Source: UBA7434 sp042090785 (GTDB lineage: Bacteria; Pseudomonadota; Gammaproteobacteria; Pseudomonadales; UBA7434). Taken from it: a stretch of DNA of 64,000 bases. The notes under the pieces were generated by a model. That model ran no database searches. It was not told the origin of the DNA and saw only the letters and a program-made list of their open reading frames with translations. Location: NCBI GenBank assembly GCA_042090785.1, contig JBELIP010000010.1, forward strand, positions 8,034-72,033, given 5' to 3'. Below, piece by piece: positions 1-8,248 of the stretch (position 1 is its first letter; the number at the start of each line of letters is the position of its first letter). The position numbers and the translations under genes are program-made.

Positions 1-2
1 GG

Positions 3-518
3 CGAACTGTGCGTGAATTTTTATCGGCTGTATTAGTCATACCCACAGTGGTGACTATTGTCTGGATGAGTGTTTTTGGTATGAATGCGATAGAGCAAGC
101 CCAAGCCGGCATTGGCAGCCTTGCCAATGGTGTTAGCTCCATTAGCCTTGCCACATTTCAAATGCTAGAAAACTTGCCCTTTGCTGAAATAACGACGGCA
201 GTTGGCATATTGCTGGTATTAATATTTTTTATCACCTCCTCCGATTCAGGATCCATGGTTATTGATAGCATTACCGCTGGCGGTAAACTTAACTCACCCG
301 TGGCACAGCGAATATTCTGGGCCGTTATTCAAGGCTTAATTGCTGGCGTGTTACTGTACGGTGGTGGTGAACATGCATTAAAAGCACTGCAGGCAGGCAC
401 CATTGCTACTGGGATTCCGTTTACTTTAGTATTACTATTAATTAGCGTTAGCTTATTTAAGGGGCTAGCATCAAGCCTAAAAGAAGAAAAGAAAATGACG
501 ATTGAGAAAAATATCTAA
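3..518 (+). CDS. BCCT family osmolyte transporter, C-terminal part (5' end outside window)
   Basis: The gene runs in from the left edge; the reading frame is open from base 3, so the first GTG (9) is only an internal codon. The visible 171 residues are mostly hydrophobic segments and include the TSSDSGSMVIDSITAGG stretch typical of the last helices of betaine/carnitine/choline transporters. These carriers import compatible solutes such as glycine betaine or ectoine, usually driven by Na+ or H+, across the inner membrane. The charged tail (LKEEKKMTIEKNI) is cytoplasmic. The stop overlaps the start of the MarR gene (TAATG), so the two are translationally coupled. The substrate cannot be read from this fragment. 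Confidence 0.9.
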   Translation, partial: RTVREFLSAVLVIPTVVTIVWMSVFGMNAIEQAQAGIGSLANGVSSISLATFQMLENLPFAEITTAVGILLVLIFFITSSDSGSMVIDSITAGGKLNSPVAQRIFWAVIQGLIAGVLLYGGGEHALKALQAGTIATGIPFTLVLLLISVSLFKGLASSLKEEKKMTIEKNI

Positions 519-1012
519 TGGAAAAAGTAAACGAAGTGCTTATTGCCTTACGGCGTATTATTCGTGCAACAGATTTGCACTCAAAGTATTTAGCAAAAAA
601 TACGGGGCTAACAGCACCGCAAATGCTATTACTGCAAACCTTGCGCAACAAAGGCGAAGACACTGTAGGCGCTCTAGCCAAAGAAATGAGCCTAAGCCAA
701 GCAACAGTCACTACTATTTTAGATCGCTTAGAAAAAAAAGGCCTAATATCTAGAGAGCGCTCAACCTCTGACCGCAGAAAAGTATTAGTTTATTTAAGCG
801 ACAGCGCATTAGACATTTTAAAAGATGCCCCTCTTCCACTGCAGGACCAATTTACTCGGCAGTTTAATGATTTACAGGAATGGGAACAGCTTATGCTAAT
901 TTCATCACTGGGCCGCATTGCTCAAATGATGGATGCACAACACATTGATGCTGCACCGGTACTCGATGTGGGCACACTCGACAGACAAACCAATATCATT
1001 GAAGAGAAATAA
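518..1012 (+). CDS. MarR family transcriptional regulator, EctR-like
   Basis: This is a 164-residue MarR-type winged-helix repressor. A helix-turn-helix lies at about residues 48-72 (GALAKEMSLSQATVTTILDR) and is followed by the wing (LISRERSTSDRRKVLVYL). The C-terminal helix carries a QMMDAQHIDAAPVLDVG stretch that I associate from memory with MarR regulators of ectoine genes (EctR type). The one-base overlap with the upstream BCCT transporter suggests co-expression and a role in osmolyte control. That role is inference: no ectABC genes are in view and the ligand is unknown. MarR family is secure; the EctR assignment is tentative. Confidence 0.85.
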   Translation: MEKVNEVLIALRRIIRATDLHSKYLAKNTGLTAPQMLLLQTLRNKGEDTVGALAKEMSLSQATVTTILDRLEKKGLISRERSTSDRRKVLVYLSDSALDILKDAPLPLQDQFTRQFNDLQEWEQLMLISSLGRIAQMMDAQHIDAAPVLDVGTLDRQTNIIEEK

Positions 1013-1059
1013 TTTTTGTTAGATTAATCACTGTCAAAAAATGGCGAGACTAAAAGAAT

Positions 1060-1443
1060 ATGCAATATCAAGGTAGCTGTCATTGTGGTTTAGTTCAGTT
1101 TCAAGTTGAAGCACCCGAATGTATTGAAGCCGACCGCTGCAACTGCTCTATTTGTACTAAGGCCGGTTACTTGCATTTAATTGTTCCACTGAGTAAGTTC
1201 AAGTTAGTGTCGGGCGAAGATAATTTATCGACCTACACGTTTAATAGCCGCGTAGCTAAACATTCTTTCTGCACCCATTGTGGCGTTAAGCCTTTTTATA
1301 CACCTCGATCAAACGCCGATGGCATTGATATCAATGTTAACTGCCTAGACACACCAATATCGCAAATTAATATTACCGACTTTGATGGCCAAAACTGGGA
1401 ATCTAACGCCCATAAGCTAGCGCATAAAAGCAAAGATAGCTAA
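1060..1443 (+). CDS. GFA/CENP-V-fold zinc-binding protein
   Basis: A 127-residue protein of the glutathione-dependent formaldehyde-activating (GFA, Mss4-like) fold. The zinc cysteines are visible: CHC at residues 7-9, CNCSIC at 27-32, and a C-terminal FCTHCG. This set defines the family. Despite the name, most members have no proven formaldehyde or glutathione activity, so a precise reaction is not assigned. It stands alone, 47 bp after the MarR gene. Immediately after its stop the sequence AGCTAAGGCGATAAAA is repeated nearly exactly. Confidence 0.85.
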   Translation: MQYQGSCHCGLVQFQVEAPECIEADRCNCSICTKAGYLHLIVPLSKFKLVSGEDNLSTYTFNSRVAKHSFCTHCGVKPFYTPRSNADGIDINVNCLDTPISQINITDFDGQNWESNAHKLAHKSKDS

Positions 1444-1573
1444 GGCGATAAAAAGACAGCTAAGGCGATAAAACTTGATACATTTTGATACAACTTAAGC
1501 TTCTCTAGATATATTTTAATTACATGTTATGGATAAAGTGACCACTCTGATAACAAATTGATGAGTAATAATC

Positions 1574-2239
1574 ATGACTAACATACACAAGCTTTTTTCT
1601 AAATCGACATCTTCAACTATCATCCCAACATCAGTAACAGCAATCGCAACGCTACTTTGCTCGTTAGCATTCGCCCAAGGAGAAGAAACCGATGCGGCCA
1701 ACACTGCCGCTCAAGTCGCAGCCGATGCTGCCGCTGCCGCTGCCGCAACAGAAGCAGGCTCTGCCGAAGCCATTGCTGCCGCCGAAGCCGCTTTAACCGC
1801 ATCGGTTCAAGCACAGAACGCTGCACGCGCTGCCAATCAAGCTGCCCGCGAAGCCATATCACCAGAAGCAAAAGAAGTCCTTAAAGCTACACGCCCTGAA
1901 GCCCGCGATGCGGCCAAAACTGCTGCCAAACTCGCACGTGAGAGCGCAAAAGAAGCCGGTTTATCGAAACAAGAAATTCGTCAAGCAAGCCGTAGCGCCG
2001 CACGCGAAGCTGCCTCTGAAATAGTCGCCGAAGCGTTAAGCGAAGCAGGACTTGAAACCGATCCAGCAGTAGAAGCTGCTCGTGAAGCTGCAAAAGCGGC
2101 ACGCGAATCAGCAAAAGAAGCCATGCGTGCTGCACGCGAAGCTGCTGCTGAGGATTTTAGTGATGTTCGCTCCGCAGTTCGTGAAGCATTAGGTGATACT
2201 TTTCGTGAGCAGCGAAAAAAACAACGCAATATGCCTTAA
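1574..2239 (+). CDS. alanine-rich, secreted low-complexity helical protein
   Basis: A 221-residue protein I cannot assign to a named family. The N terminus has a long polar n-region, then a hydrophobic segment (about residues 17-34) ending in LCSLAFAQG, consistent with a signal peptide cut after AFA. From about residue 38 it is made almost entirely of A, E, R, K, Q and S in repeats of the AREAAKEA/ARESAKEA kind, predicting one long alanine-rich helix or coiled coil. There are no cysteines in the mature part. The tail is basic (REQRKKQRNMP). It is followed by a strong terminator and then by an outer-membrane barrel and a two-component system. A periplasmic structural or binding role is only inference. 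Confidence 0.7.
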   Translation: MTNIHKLFSKSTSSTIIPTSVTAIATLLCSLAFAQGEETDAANTAAQVAADAAAAAAATEAGSAEAIAAAEAALTASVQAQNAARAANQAAREAISPEAKEVLKATRPEARDAAKTAAKLARESAKEAGLSKQEIRQASRSAAREAASEIVAEALSEAGLETDPAVEAAREAAKAARESAKEAMRAAREAAAEDFSDVRSAVREALGDTFREQRKKQRNMP

Positions 2240-2309
2240 TAATGCATTAGGTATTTGTTAGTTTAGCTATTAATTTATATCCGTTCCTTGAGTGCGTCCC
2301 TTGCATACT

Positions 2310-2335
2310 GCGGCCGATAATTGGCCGCTTTTTTT
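2310..2335 (+). terminator. rho-independent terminator after the Ala-rich gene
   Basis: A perfect 6-bp GC stem (GCGGCC, 2310-2315, with GGCCGC, 2323-2328) closes a 7-base loop and runs straight into seven Ts (2329-2335). It ends transcription of the alanine-rich gene 70 bp after its stop and separates it from the downstream barrel gene. Confidence 0.9.
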
Positions 2336-2419
2336 AAGTATCCATTATTACGCGCTTCTTTTTAAAAAAACCAAAAGAACATTAGATGAATTTGAAGTTA
2401 AAAAAATAAGGCATTAACA

Positions 2420-3328
2420 ATGACTCAAAAAATAATAAGAAAGTTATTACTTCCTATGTACTTTGCTCTTTTGACTTATTCACTATCAACACATGCAGGG
2501 CAACTCAACTATAACGCCGAGTTAACAATACTCTCTGACAGCGCAGTTACCATTGAGGCCGCTAATATTGGCACTAACAGCGAAGCCAACAGTGACACCG
2601 CAATAGCTCAACTACTTGGTGCCGAGTATCAATTCAATAACTCGCTCTCATTTAGCTATGAATTTTATAATGAAAGCTACCAAGACCTGAGTGAAAACGA
2701 CACACAATATCATTCGCTTAATGCCGGCTATGACAGAAACATCGGGCCCTTTGATTTCTTTTTAAATACCAGCCATATGAATATGACGTTAGAGGGTGAC
2801 GATTTTTTAGTGATGGATTTAGTAATGCCTTCATTATCCTACTATTTTGAATCGGGTATTTATTTAAATTTGAGCCATACCTGGATAAATAAATCATTTG
2901 ATACGTTCAGCGATTTTGACGCAAAAAATAATGCTACAGGCCTAACTGCTTACTACTTTTTTGCCAATAACAAAGCTTTTATTTCACTTAATTACACCCA
3001 AGGAAACGAAGAAGCTAACAGCAACGATAACGATTACGATGAAAATACAACAACAGCTGCTTTTCAATACCCCATTAACATTGGTACATATGCCAGTAAA
3101 ATCAACGCTTCTTACTCTATTCGCAATCGCGACTACCCAAAAGTAACCGAGCCTCTCACGATAAAATCTCGCGAAGAGAGAGCTCGATTTAAAGTGTACA
3201 TTGACAGTAAAATGAATGACCAATGGTCCATACGCGGAACCTATGACTTTATGGACCGCGATAGCAATCTTGCAACATCAACCTATGAAAGCAATTATTT
3301 TAATCTTCGTGTAAGCTACCAGAATTAA
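2420..3328 (+). CDS. predicted outer-membrane beta-barrel protein
   Basis: A 302-residue protein with a clear signal peptide (KKIIRK-type basic start, hydrophobic core, cut after THA near residue 26). The mature chain is rich in alternating aromatic and polar residues (YQFNNSLSFSYEFYNESY, FFLNTSHMNMTL, YLNLSHTWINKSF) with repeated short amphipathic strands and Asn/Asp-rich loops. This pattern fits an outer-membrane barrel of roughly 12-14 strands. It resembles the barrel half of surface-lipoprotein assembly modifier or DUF560-type proteins, but I cannot confirm the family. It lies 38 bp upstream of the response regulator gene and may share its transcript or be its target. Confidence 0.7.
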   Translation: MTQKIIRKLLLPMYFALLTYSLSTHAGQLNYNAELTILSDSAVTIEAANIGTNSEANSDTAIAQLLGAEYQFNNSLSFSYEFYNESYQDLSENDTQYHSLNAGYDRNIGPFDFFLNTSHMNMTLEGDDFLVMDLVMPSLSYYFESGIYLNLSHTWINKSFDTFSDFDAKNNATGLTAYYFFANNKAFISLNYTQGNEEANSNDNDYDENTTTAAFQYPINIGTYASKINASYSIRNRDYPKVTEPLTIKSREERARFKVYIDSKMNDQWSIRGTYDFMDRDSNLATSTYESNYFNLRVSYQN

Positions 3329-3366
3329 GCTGAACTAAAATTTTAAATGAATGAGGCAAAAATAAG

Positions 3367-4122
3367 ATGTTGCTTGTTGTCGATGACAATCCAGAAATTC
3401 GAGAAACACTTTCAGAATATCTTAAAAAGAATGGGTTTTCAGTAGATCAAGCTGCTGACGCCGCTGAGGCAAGAGTACACCTCGCTGAAAATCATTATGA
3501 GCTTATTATTCTTGACATCATGATGCCAGGTGAAGATGGGCTAAGCCTATGCCGCTTTATTCATGAAAGCATTAAGACACCGGTTATCTTATTAACCGCA
3601 ATGAACGAAGAGACTGACCGCATTGTCGGTATAGAACTTGGTGCAGATGACTACCTAACCAAACCCTTTAACCCGCGCGAGCTACTGGCTAGAATCAAAG
3701 CTATCTTTCGCCGCGCAGCACTCACTACAGAGCAGGCCGAATCAAGCAATGGCGCTAAGTCAACAAGCGACACCCCAGAATCCGAAGCCTACACATTTGG
3801 TGATTGGGTATTGGATGTCAATCAACAATTGCTTAGACATAAGGATAGCCCTGCAGATAATTCAGACGCACAAACGCTAAGTACCGGTGAGTTTAGGTTA
3901 CTCATGGCTTTTTTAGAGCACCCCAAAAGAATTCTTTCTCGCGACCAACTACTCGATATTGTTAGCAACCGCTCTCTAGTCGCTTTTGATCGCAGCATAG
4001 ACAACCAAATAAGCCGCCTACGTAAAAAAATTGAGGCCGACCCTAAACAACCTAAATACATAAAAACCGTTTGGGGCGGCGGCTATAATTTTGGCTATCC
4101 AGTTAACCATATTGGTGGATAA
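3367..4122 (+). CDS. OmpR/PhoB family response regulator
   Basis: A 251-residue two-domain regulator. The receiver domain (residues 1-118) has the acidic pair D6/D7, phospho-acceptor D50 (LILDIMMPG), T77 and K99 (LTKPF). The winged-helix DNA-binding domain fills about residues 140-245 and ends in the usual WGGGYNF motif. A poorly conserved linker of about 25 residues joins them. An in-frame TGA sits just upstream, and TGAGG provides the ribosome-binding site, so the start is well fixed although the protein begins very close to the first strand. The stop overlaps the kinase start (TAATG): a classic coupled two-component pair. Confidence 0.95.
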   Translation: MLLVVDDNPEIRETLSEYLKKNGFSVDQAADAAEARVHLAENHYELIILDIMMPGEDGLSLCRFIHESIKTPVILLTAMNEETDRIVGIELGADDYLTKPFNPRELLARIKAIFRRAALTTEQAESSNGAKSTSDTPESEAYTFGDWVLDVNQQLLRHKDSPADNSDAQTLSTGEFRLLMAFLEHPKRILSRDQLLDIVSNRSLVAFDRSIDNQISRLRKKIEADPKQPKYIKTVWGGGYNFGYPVNHIGG

Positions 4123-5573
4123 TGTTTAATACACTAATCCCCCACTCCTTTCGGAATCAAGTGCTTTTACTGCTATTAAGCAGTTTAGTGGTTGCCCAAA
4201 TTATTAGTTTTTTTCTAATTATTGGCGAGCGCAGCTTTATTAGCATTACGCAACGAATAGATAATAGTATTTATCAATTCAGTACCTTCGCCAATTTGGC
4301 TGACACAACCCCAGAGTATCTGCATAGCGAGCTACTCGAATCTGTTAATGATGAAAAAAGCTTTTTTCGGATTAACGAAACTAAGCAACTAAGCACCATT
4401 AAGAAAACCAAACTTAATCGCGTTAACCTCGAGGCGCAACAGCGCTTTACTGAGTACTTAGCCCAAAGTGACTACAGCATTGGTAACCCTATTATTATTG
4501 TTACCGATATTGGTAACGAAGCATTTACACAAGTAGAGAAAAACTACCAGACACTGACTGACGGCTTATTATCAGCACCAAATCAGCACATTAATCGCCA
4601 AATATTTAGTCACTCCCCTGCTTTTGATCGGCTCGACATTGAAGCGCAACTCCCCTCTGGCTTATGGCTTTACGGTTCATTCAAAATTGAAAAACTCTCT
4701 ATTGGTTTACAAGCGCGCCTAATAAGTCTTGTTGCTTTAACCATTATTATTGTTGGCATAACGGGAGTTTTAATTACTATAAAAATGACCAATCCAATAT
4801 CAAGCCTAGCAGCCGCATCCGAAAAACTCGGTAAAGGCCAAAGCGTACCGCGTCTTGAAGAAAAAGGACCCAACGATATTCGTGAAGCACTCTCTGCGTT
4901 TAACAACATGAATACTCGCCTAACACAGCTGCTTAGCAGCCAAAAACAAATGCTCGGCGCCATTAGTCATGATTTACGTTCACCGCTGACTTCGTTAAGG
5001 CTACGCTTAGAATCTATTGATGACGGCGAACAAAAAGAAAAAATGATTAATACCGTTGAAGAAATGAATGAAATGATTGCTGCCATTCTCAACTTCACGC
5101 GTGAAGAGGCCGACGAACAAAGCCAAGAAGTTTCTCGCCCTGTCGACTTATACAATTTTTGCGAAAGTTTAATTGCCGAATACACTGACACAGGCCGAGC
5201 CTGCACACTTGAATACAATGGTAATGAGGACCAAGTATTTAACTGTCGCTATATAAGTTTACGTCGCGCAATGCGCAACATTATTGATAACGGCTTACGT
5301 TATGGCAAACAAGTAACACTTACTGTAAGCCAAATTGACACGAACAACGTTTTATTTATCTTCAGTGATAAAGGGCCAGGGCTTGCCGAAAATGAATTAA
5401 AAAATGTATTAAAGCCATTTTATAGGCCCGATAAAGCACGGCGAGTCATGGATGGCGGCATTGGAATGGGTTTATCAATTAGTGAAAGTATTGTTAAAGC
5501 GCATGGCGGCCATATTAAGTTAGCCAATAGCAAAAAAGGCGGCTTGGATGTTAGTATTACATTACCACTTTAA
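4122..5573 (+). CDS. sensor histidine kinase (partner of 3367-4122)
   Basis: A 483-residue membrane kinase. One transmembrane segment lies near residues 14-34, then a periplasmic sensor region of about 165 residues without a recognisable domain, then a second membrane segment near 198-222 and a HAMP linker. The H-box is AISHDLRSPLTSL with H283. The catalytic domain shows the N-box (RNIIDNGLRYG), G1 (FSDKGPGL) and G2 (GGIGMGLSISESI). Layout is of the EnvZ/RstB/QseC type. The signal is unknown; the neighbouring barrel and alanine-rich proteins suggest envelope sensing, which is inference. Confidence 0.93.
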   Translation: MFNTLIPHSFRNQVLLLLLSSLVVAQIISFFLIIGERSFISITQRIDNSIYQFSTFANLADTTPEYLHSELLESVNDEKSFFRINETKQLSTIKKTKLNRVNLEAQQRFTEYLAQSDYSIGNPIIIVTDIGNEAFTQVEKNYQTLTDGLLSAPNQHINRQIFSHSPAFDRLDIEAQLPSGLWLYGSFKIEKLSIGLQARLISLVALTIIIVGITGVLITIKMTNPISSLAAASEKLGKGQSVPRLEEKGPNDIREALSAFNNMNTRLTQLLSSQKQMLGAISHDLRSPLTSLRLRLESIDDGEQKEKMINTVEEMNEMIAAILNFTREEADEQSQEVSRPVDLYNFCESLIAEYTDTGRACTLEYNGNEDQVFNCRYISLRRAMRNIIDNGLRYGKQVTLTVSQIDTNNVLFIFSDKGPGLAENELKNVLKPFYRPDKARRVMDGGIGMGLSISESIVKAHGGHIKLANSKKGGLDVSITLPL

Positions 5574-5589
5574 CGTTAACTTCAATAAC

Positions 5590-5630
5590 AAAAAAAGCCT
5601 TAGTCACTTTTTTACAAGCGACTAAAGCTT
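5590..5630 (-). terminator. intrinsic terminator of fadH between convergent genes
   Basis: An 11-bp stem with one mismatch (5595-5605 with 5620-5630, AAGCCTTAGTC/GACTAAAGCTT) has a 14-base loop. On the minus strand it is followed by seven Ts (5596-5590). It lies between the convergent kinase and fadH genes and acts for fadH. No T-run follows on the plus strand. Confidence 0.75.
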
Positions 5631-5693
5631 ATGACTGTACCACTTAAAGCGATGAAACAAATAACTGTGAATGTTATAAGCCCCTCAAATCAA

Positions 5694-7748
5694 TTACATT
5701 GAAGCCGCTAACTCTGCACCTTGAGCAATTGCTCGTTTAGCATCTAATCCTGCAGCAATATCTGCCCCACCAATTAAGGTATAAGGCAAAGACAAACCGT
5801 TAGTTAACTCTTGTAATGGCTCTTGGCCAGCACAAATTACAACGGTATCCACTTCAAGCACACTCTCAACGTCGCCATTACGCAGCTGTAAACCGGCATC
5901 ATCAATAGATAGGTATTCACAACCATTCATCATCTTAACGCCATGACGATGCAATTCGGTACGGTGAATCCAACCGGTTGTTTTACCAAGGTCAGCACCC
6001 ACTTTACCCGCCTTACGCTGCAATAAAAAAAGCTCTCTATCCGCAGGATGTTGCGGCTTACCCTTACCCGTTAAGCTGCCCGGATGCTCCAATTCTTGAT
6101 CAATACCCCAGCTAGCAGTAAATTCATCAATCGACCGTTGCTCTGGTACTTCATTGCCATTAAATTGTGGCTTCTTATCATGCAGTAAGTATTCCGCCAC
6201 ATCGAAACCAATACCACCGGCACCAATAATAGCCACCTTTTTACCAACCGGTTTTTTATCACGCAATACATCTAAATAACTTAATACCTTAGGGTGGTCG
6301 CTACCCGTAATATTTAATGTACGTGGCACCACACCCGTTGCTAATACAACATGATCAAAGCCCCCGTCATTTAACTGCGCGCTAGTGACACGTTGATTAA
6401 GGTTTAATTCAACGCCATTCAACTCGAGCTGACGTTTGTAGTAACGCAAGGTTTCATAAAACTCTTCTTTGCCCGGAATTTGTTTAGCAATATTAAATTG
6501 GCCACCAATTTTTTCGGCCGAATCAAACATAGTCACTTTGTGGCCTCTTGAGGCAGCTTCGGTAGCAAACGATAAACCCGCTGGGCCAGCACCCACAACC
6601 GCAACATTTAAAGCCTTACTAGCGTCGCGAACGGTTAGCGTTTTAACTTGCTCGGTTTCACGACAGGCCCAAGGGTTAACTAAGCAGCTTGCCTCTTTAC
6701 CCTCAAATAAATGGTCAAGACAGGCCTGATTACAACCAATACAAGTATTAATTTCATCGGCCTTACCTTCACTTGCCTTATTAACAAAATTCGGGTCGGC
6801 CAAAAATGGACGCGCCATTGAAATCATATCGGCATCGCCCCTATTAAGCACACGCTCGGCTTCATCGGGTGAATTAATTCGGTTAGAAGTTATAACAGGA
6901 ATATTGGCTTGCGCTTTAAACTTAGCACTTACCCAAGTAAATGCAGACCGCGGTACCGAAGTGGCAATGGTTGGGATGCGCGCCTCATGCCAACCGATAC
7001 CGGTATTAATAATATTAGCACCCGCCTCTTCAATAGCCTTACCGACAACTAACACTTCGCTAAATGGGCTTCCATCTTCAACTAAATCAAGCATTGAAAG
7101 ACGGTAAATAATAATAAATTCCTCACCGACATTATCGCGAATACCCTCAACCACAGAAACCGGCAGTCGCATACGATTTTCTAAGCTGCCACCCCATTGA
7201 TCGGTTCTATGGTTGGTTCTTGGTGCCAAAAATTCATTAATAAAATAGCCTTCAGAACCCATTACTTCAACACCGTCATAACCGGCGCGTTTAGCAAAAG
7301 CCGCAGCTTTAATAAAATTATCAATTTCACCTAACACACCCTCGTGGGTGAGTTCTTCTGGCGTATAAGGCGATATGGGTGCGGCTATAGGCGAAGGTGC
7401 CACGCACTTAGGGTTAAAGGCATAACGGCCCTCATGCAAAATCTGCATACAAATTTTGCCGCCTTCTTTATGAACAGCATCGGTAATAAGGCGATGATTA
7501 GCTTCCATTTCTGGCGTTTCTAGCGAATGCGTCATACCCAAGCTGCCGCTTTCAGGGTTTGGCATAATGCCCCCTGTCACAATTAAGCCAACACCACCTC
7601 GAGCGCGAGCGCCGTAATATGCGGCTGCTCGTTCAAACCCATTTTCGGCTTCTTCTAAGCCGGTATGCATTGAGCCCATTAATACGCGATTTTTTAATTG
7701 GGTAAAACCGAGATCTAAAGGTTGAAATAAAAGTGGATAAGATGACAT
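5694..7748 (-). CDS. fadH: NADPH-dependent 2,4-dienoyl-CoA reductase
   Basis: A 684-residue flavo-iron-sulfur enzyme, close to the 672 of E. coli FadH. It reduces 2,4-dienoyl-CoA esters made during beta-oxidation of unsaturated fatty acids. The N-terminal half is an FMN TIM barrel of the old yellow enzyme type (LKNRVLMGSMHTGLEE; GYDGVEVMGSEGYFINEFLAPRTN). The 4Fe-4S cluster motif is CIGCNQACLDHLFEGKEASC. The C-terminal half has two dinucleotide-binding motifs (VAVVGAGPAGLSFA for FAD; VAIIGAGGIGFDVAEYL for NADPH). It is transcribed alone, away from the liu remnant. Cytoplasmic. Confidence 0.96.
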   Translation of the reverse strand: MSSYPLLFQPLDLGFTQLKNRVLMGSMHTGLEEAENGFERAAAYYGARARGGVGLIVTGGIMPNPESGSLGMTHSLETPEMEANHRLITDAVHKEGGKICMQILHEGRYAFNPKCVAPSPIAAPISPYTPEELTHEGVLGEIDNFIKAAAFAKRAGYDGVEVMGSEGYFINEFLAPRTNHRTDQWGGSLENRMRLPVSVVEGIRDNVGEEFIIIYRLSMLDLVEDGSPFSEVLVVGKAIEEAGANIINTGIGWHEARIPTIATSVPRSAFTWVSAKFKAQANIPVITSNRINSPDEAERVLNRGDADMISMARPFLADPNFVNKASEGKADEINTCIGCNQACLDHLFEGKEASCLVNPWACRETEQVKTLTVRDASKALNVAVVGAGPAGLSFATEAASRGHKVTMFDSAEKIGGQFNIAKQIPGKEEFYETLRYYKRQLELNGVELNLNQRVTSAQLNDGGFDHVVLATGVVPRTLNITGSDHPKVLSYLDVLRDKKPVGKKVAIIGAGGIGFDVAEYLLHDKKPQFNGNEVPEQRSIDEFTASWGIDQELEHPGSLTGKGKPQHPADRELFLLQRKAGKVGADLGKTTGWIHRTELHRHGVKMMNGCEYLSIDDAGLQLRNGDVESVLEVDTVVICAGQEPLQELTNGLSLPYTLIGGADIAAGLDAKRAIAQGAELAASM

Positions 7749-8096
7749 TAATTAACCTCAAACAGACATATTGTTATAAGTAGTAGGTTCTTGTTGTTAG
7801 CTATAGGGTGCATCATGTAGTACATAGAGTAATAACGATTATTGCTTTACGCTACGGGGTTACTTGCGGATCTTTATTCGCCGTGAAGCCCGCTACACAC
7901 TGAATACCACCTACCCCATGAAAGCCTTATTTAATGCTAGTTCTTCGGTCCTGTCCATTACTTAATGGTTAGGCTACTGTGTAATGCTTAATCGGTTTTG
8001 AGCTATTGATGATTTTGCTAGCTACTTATCTAAAATCGATCTTAAAGCTATCTAAAGCCATCTAAAATCAAGCCTAAAACTTATCCCTCAACTTAA
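7749..8096. other. intergenic region upstream of fadH, with a REP-like palindrome
   Basis: No gene is seen in these 348 bases. They hold the upstream region of fadH, a GC-rich imperfect palindrome at 7851-7896 (which, read on the minus strand, starts GTAGCGGGC) and a run of degenerate repeats around 8030-8090 (variants of ATCTAAAATC/ATCTTAAAGC). The right part abuts the liuB remnant, so some of it may be decayed coding DNA that is no longer recognisable. Confidence 0.5.
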
Positions 8097-8237
8097 ATAA
8101 TCGAATACGCTTCGGCGCGCTTATGGGATGACGGTGTTATTGATCCAGCGGACACACGTAAAGTACTTGGCCTATCCATTTCTGCCAGCCTCAACCAAAC
8201 CATCGAAGACAGCCATTTCGGCGTGTTTCGCATGTAG
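8097..8237 (+). pseudogene. liuB: C-terminal remnant of methylcrotonyl-CoA carboxylase beta subunit
   Basis: From 8103 the plus-strand frame reads EYASARLWDDGVIDPADTRK and continues VLGLSISASLNQTIEDSHFGVFRM to a TAG at 8235-8237. This is the conserved C terminus of the biotin-dependent carboxyltransferase subunit (LiuB/MccB), normally over 500 residues. A TAA (8094-8096) closes the frame just upstream, and no start or earlier domain is present, so only about 47 codons survive. It lies 11 bp upstream of liuC, the expected position in a liu operon. I read it as the scar of a deletion. Confidence 0.75.
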
Positions 8238-8248
8238 AGAAACTGCTT

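Noticed and set aside
1620..2229. Leu/Arg-rich minus-strand and Cys/Arg-rich plus-strand frames over the alanine-rich gene
   Set aside because: Repetitive GC-biased codons of the real gene create long open frames in other phases; their compositions are implausible for proteins.
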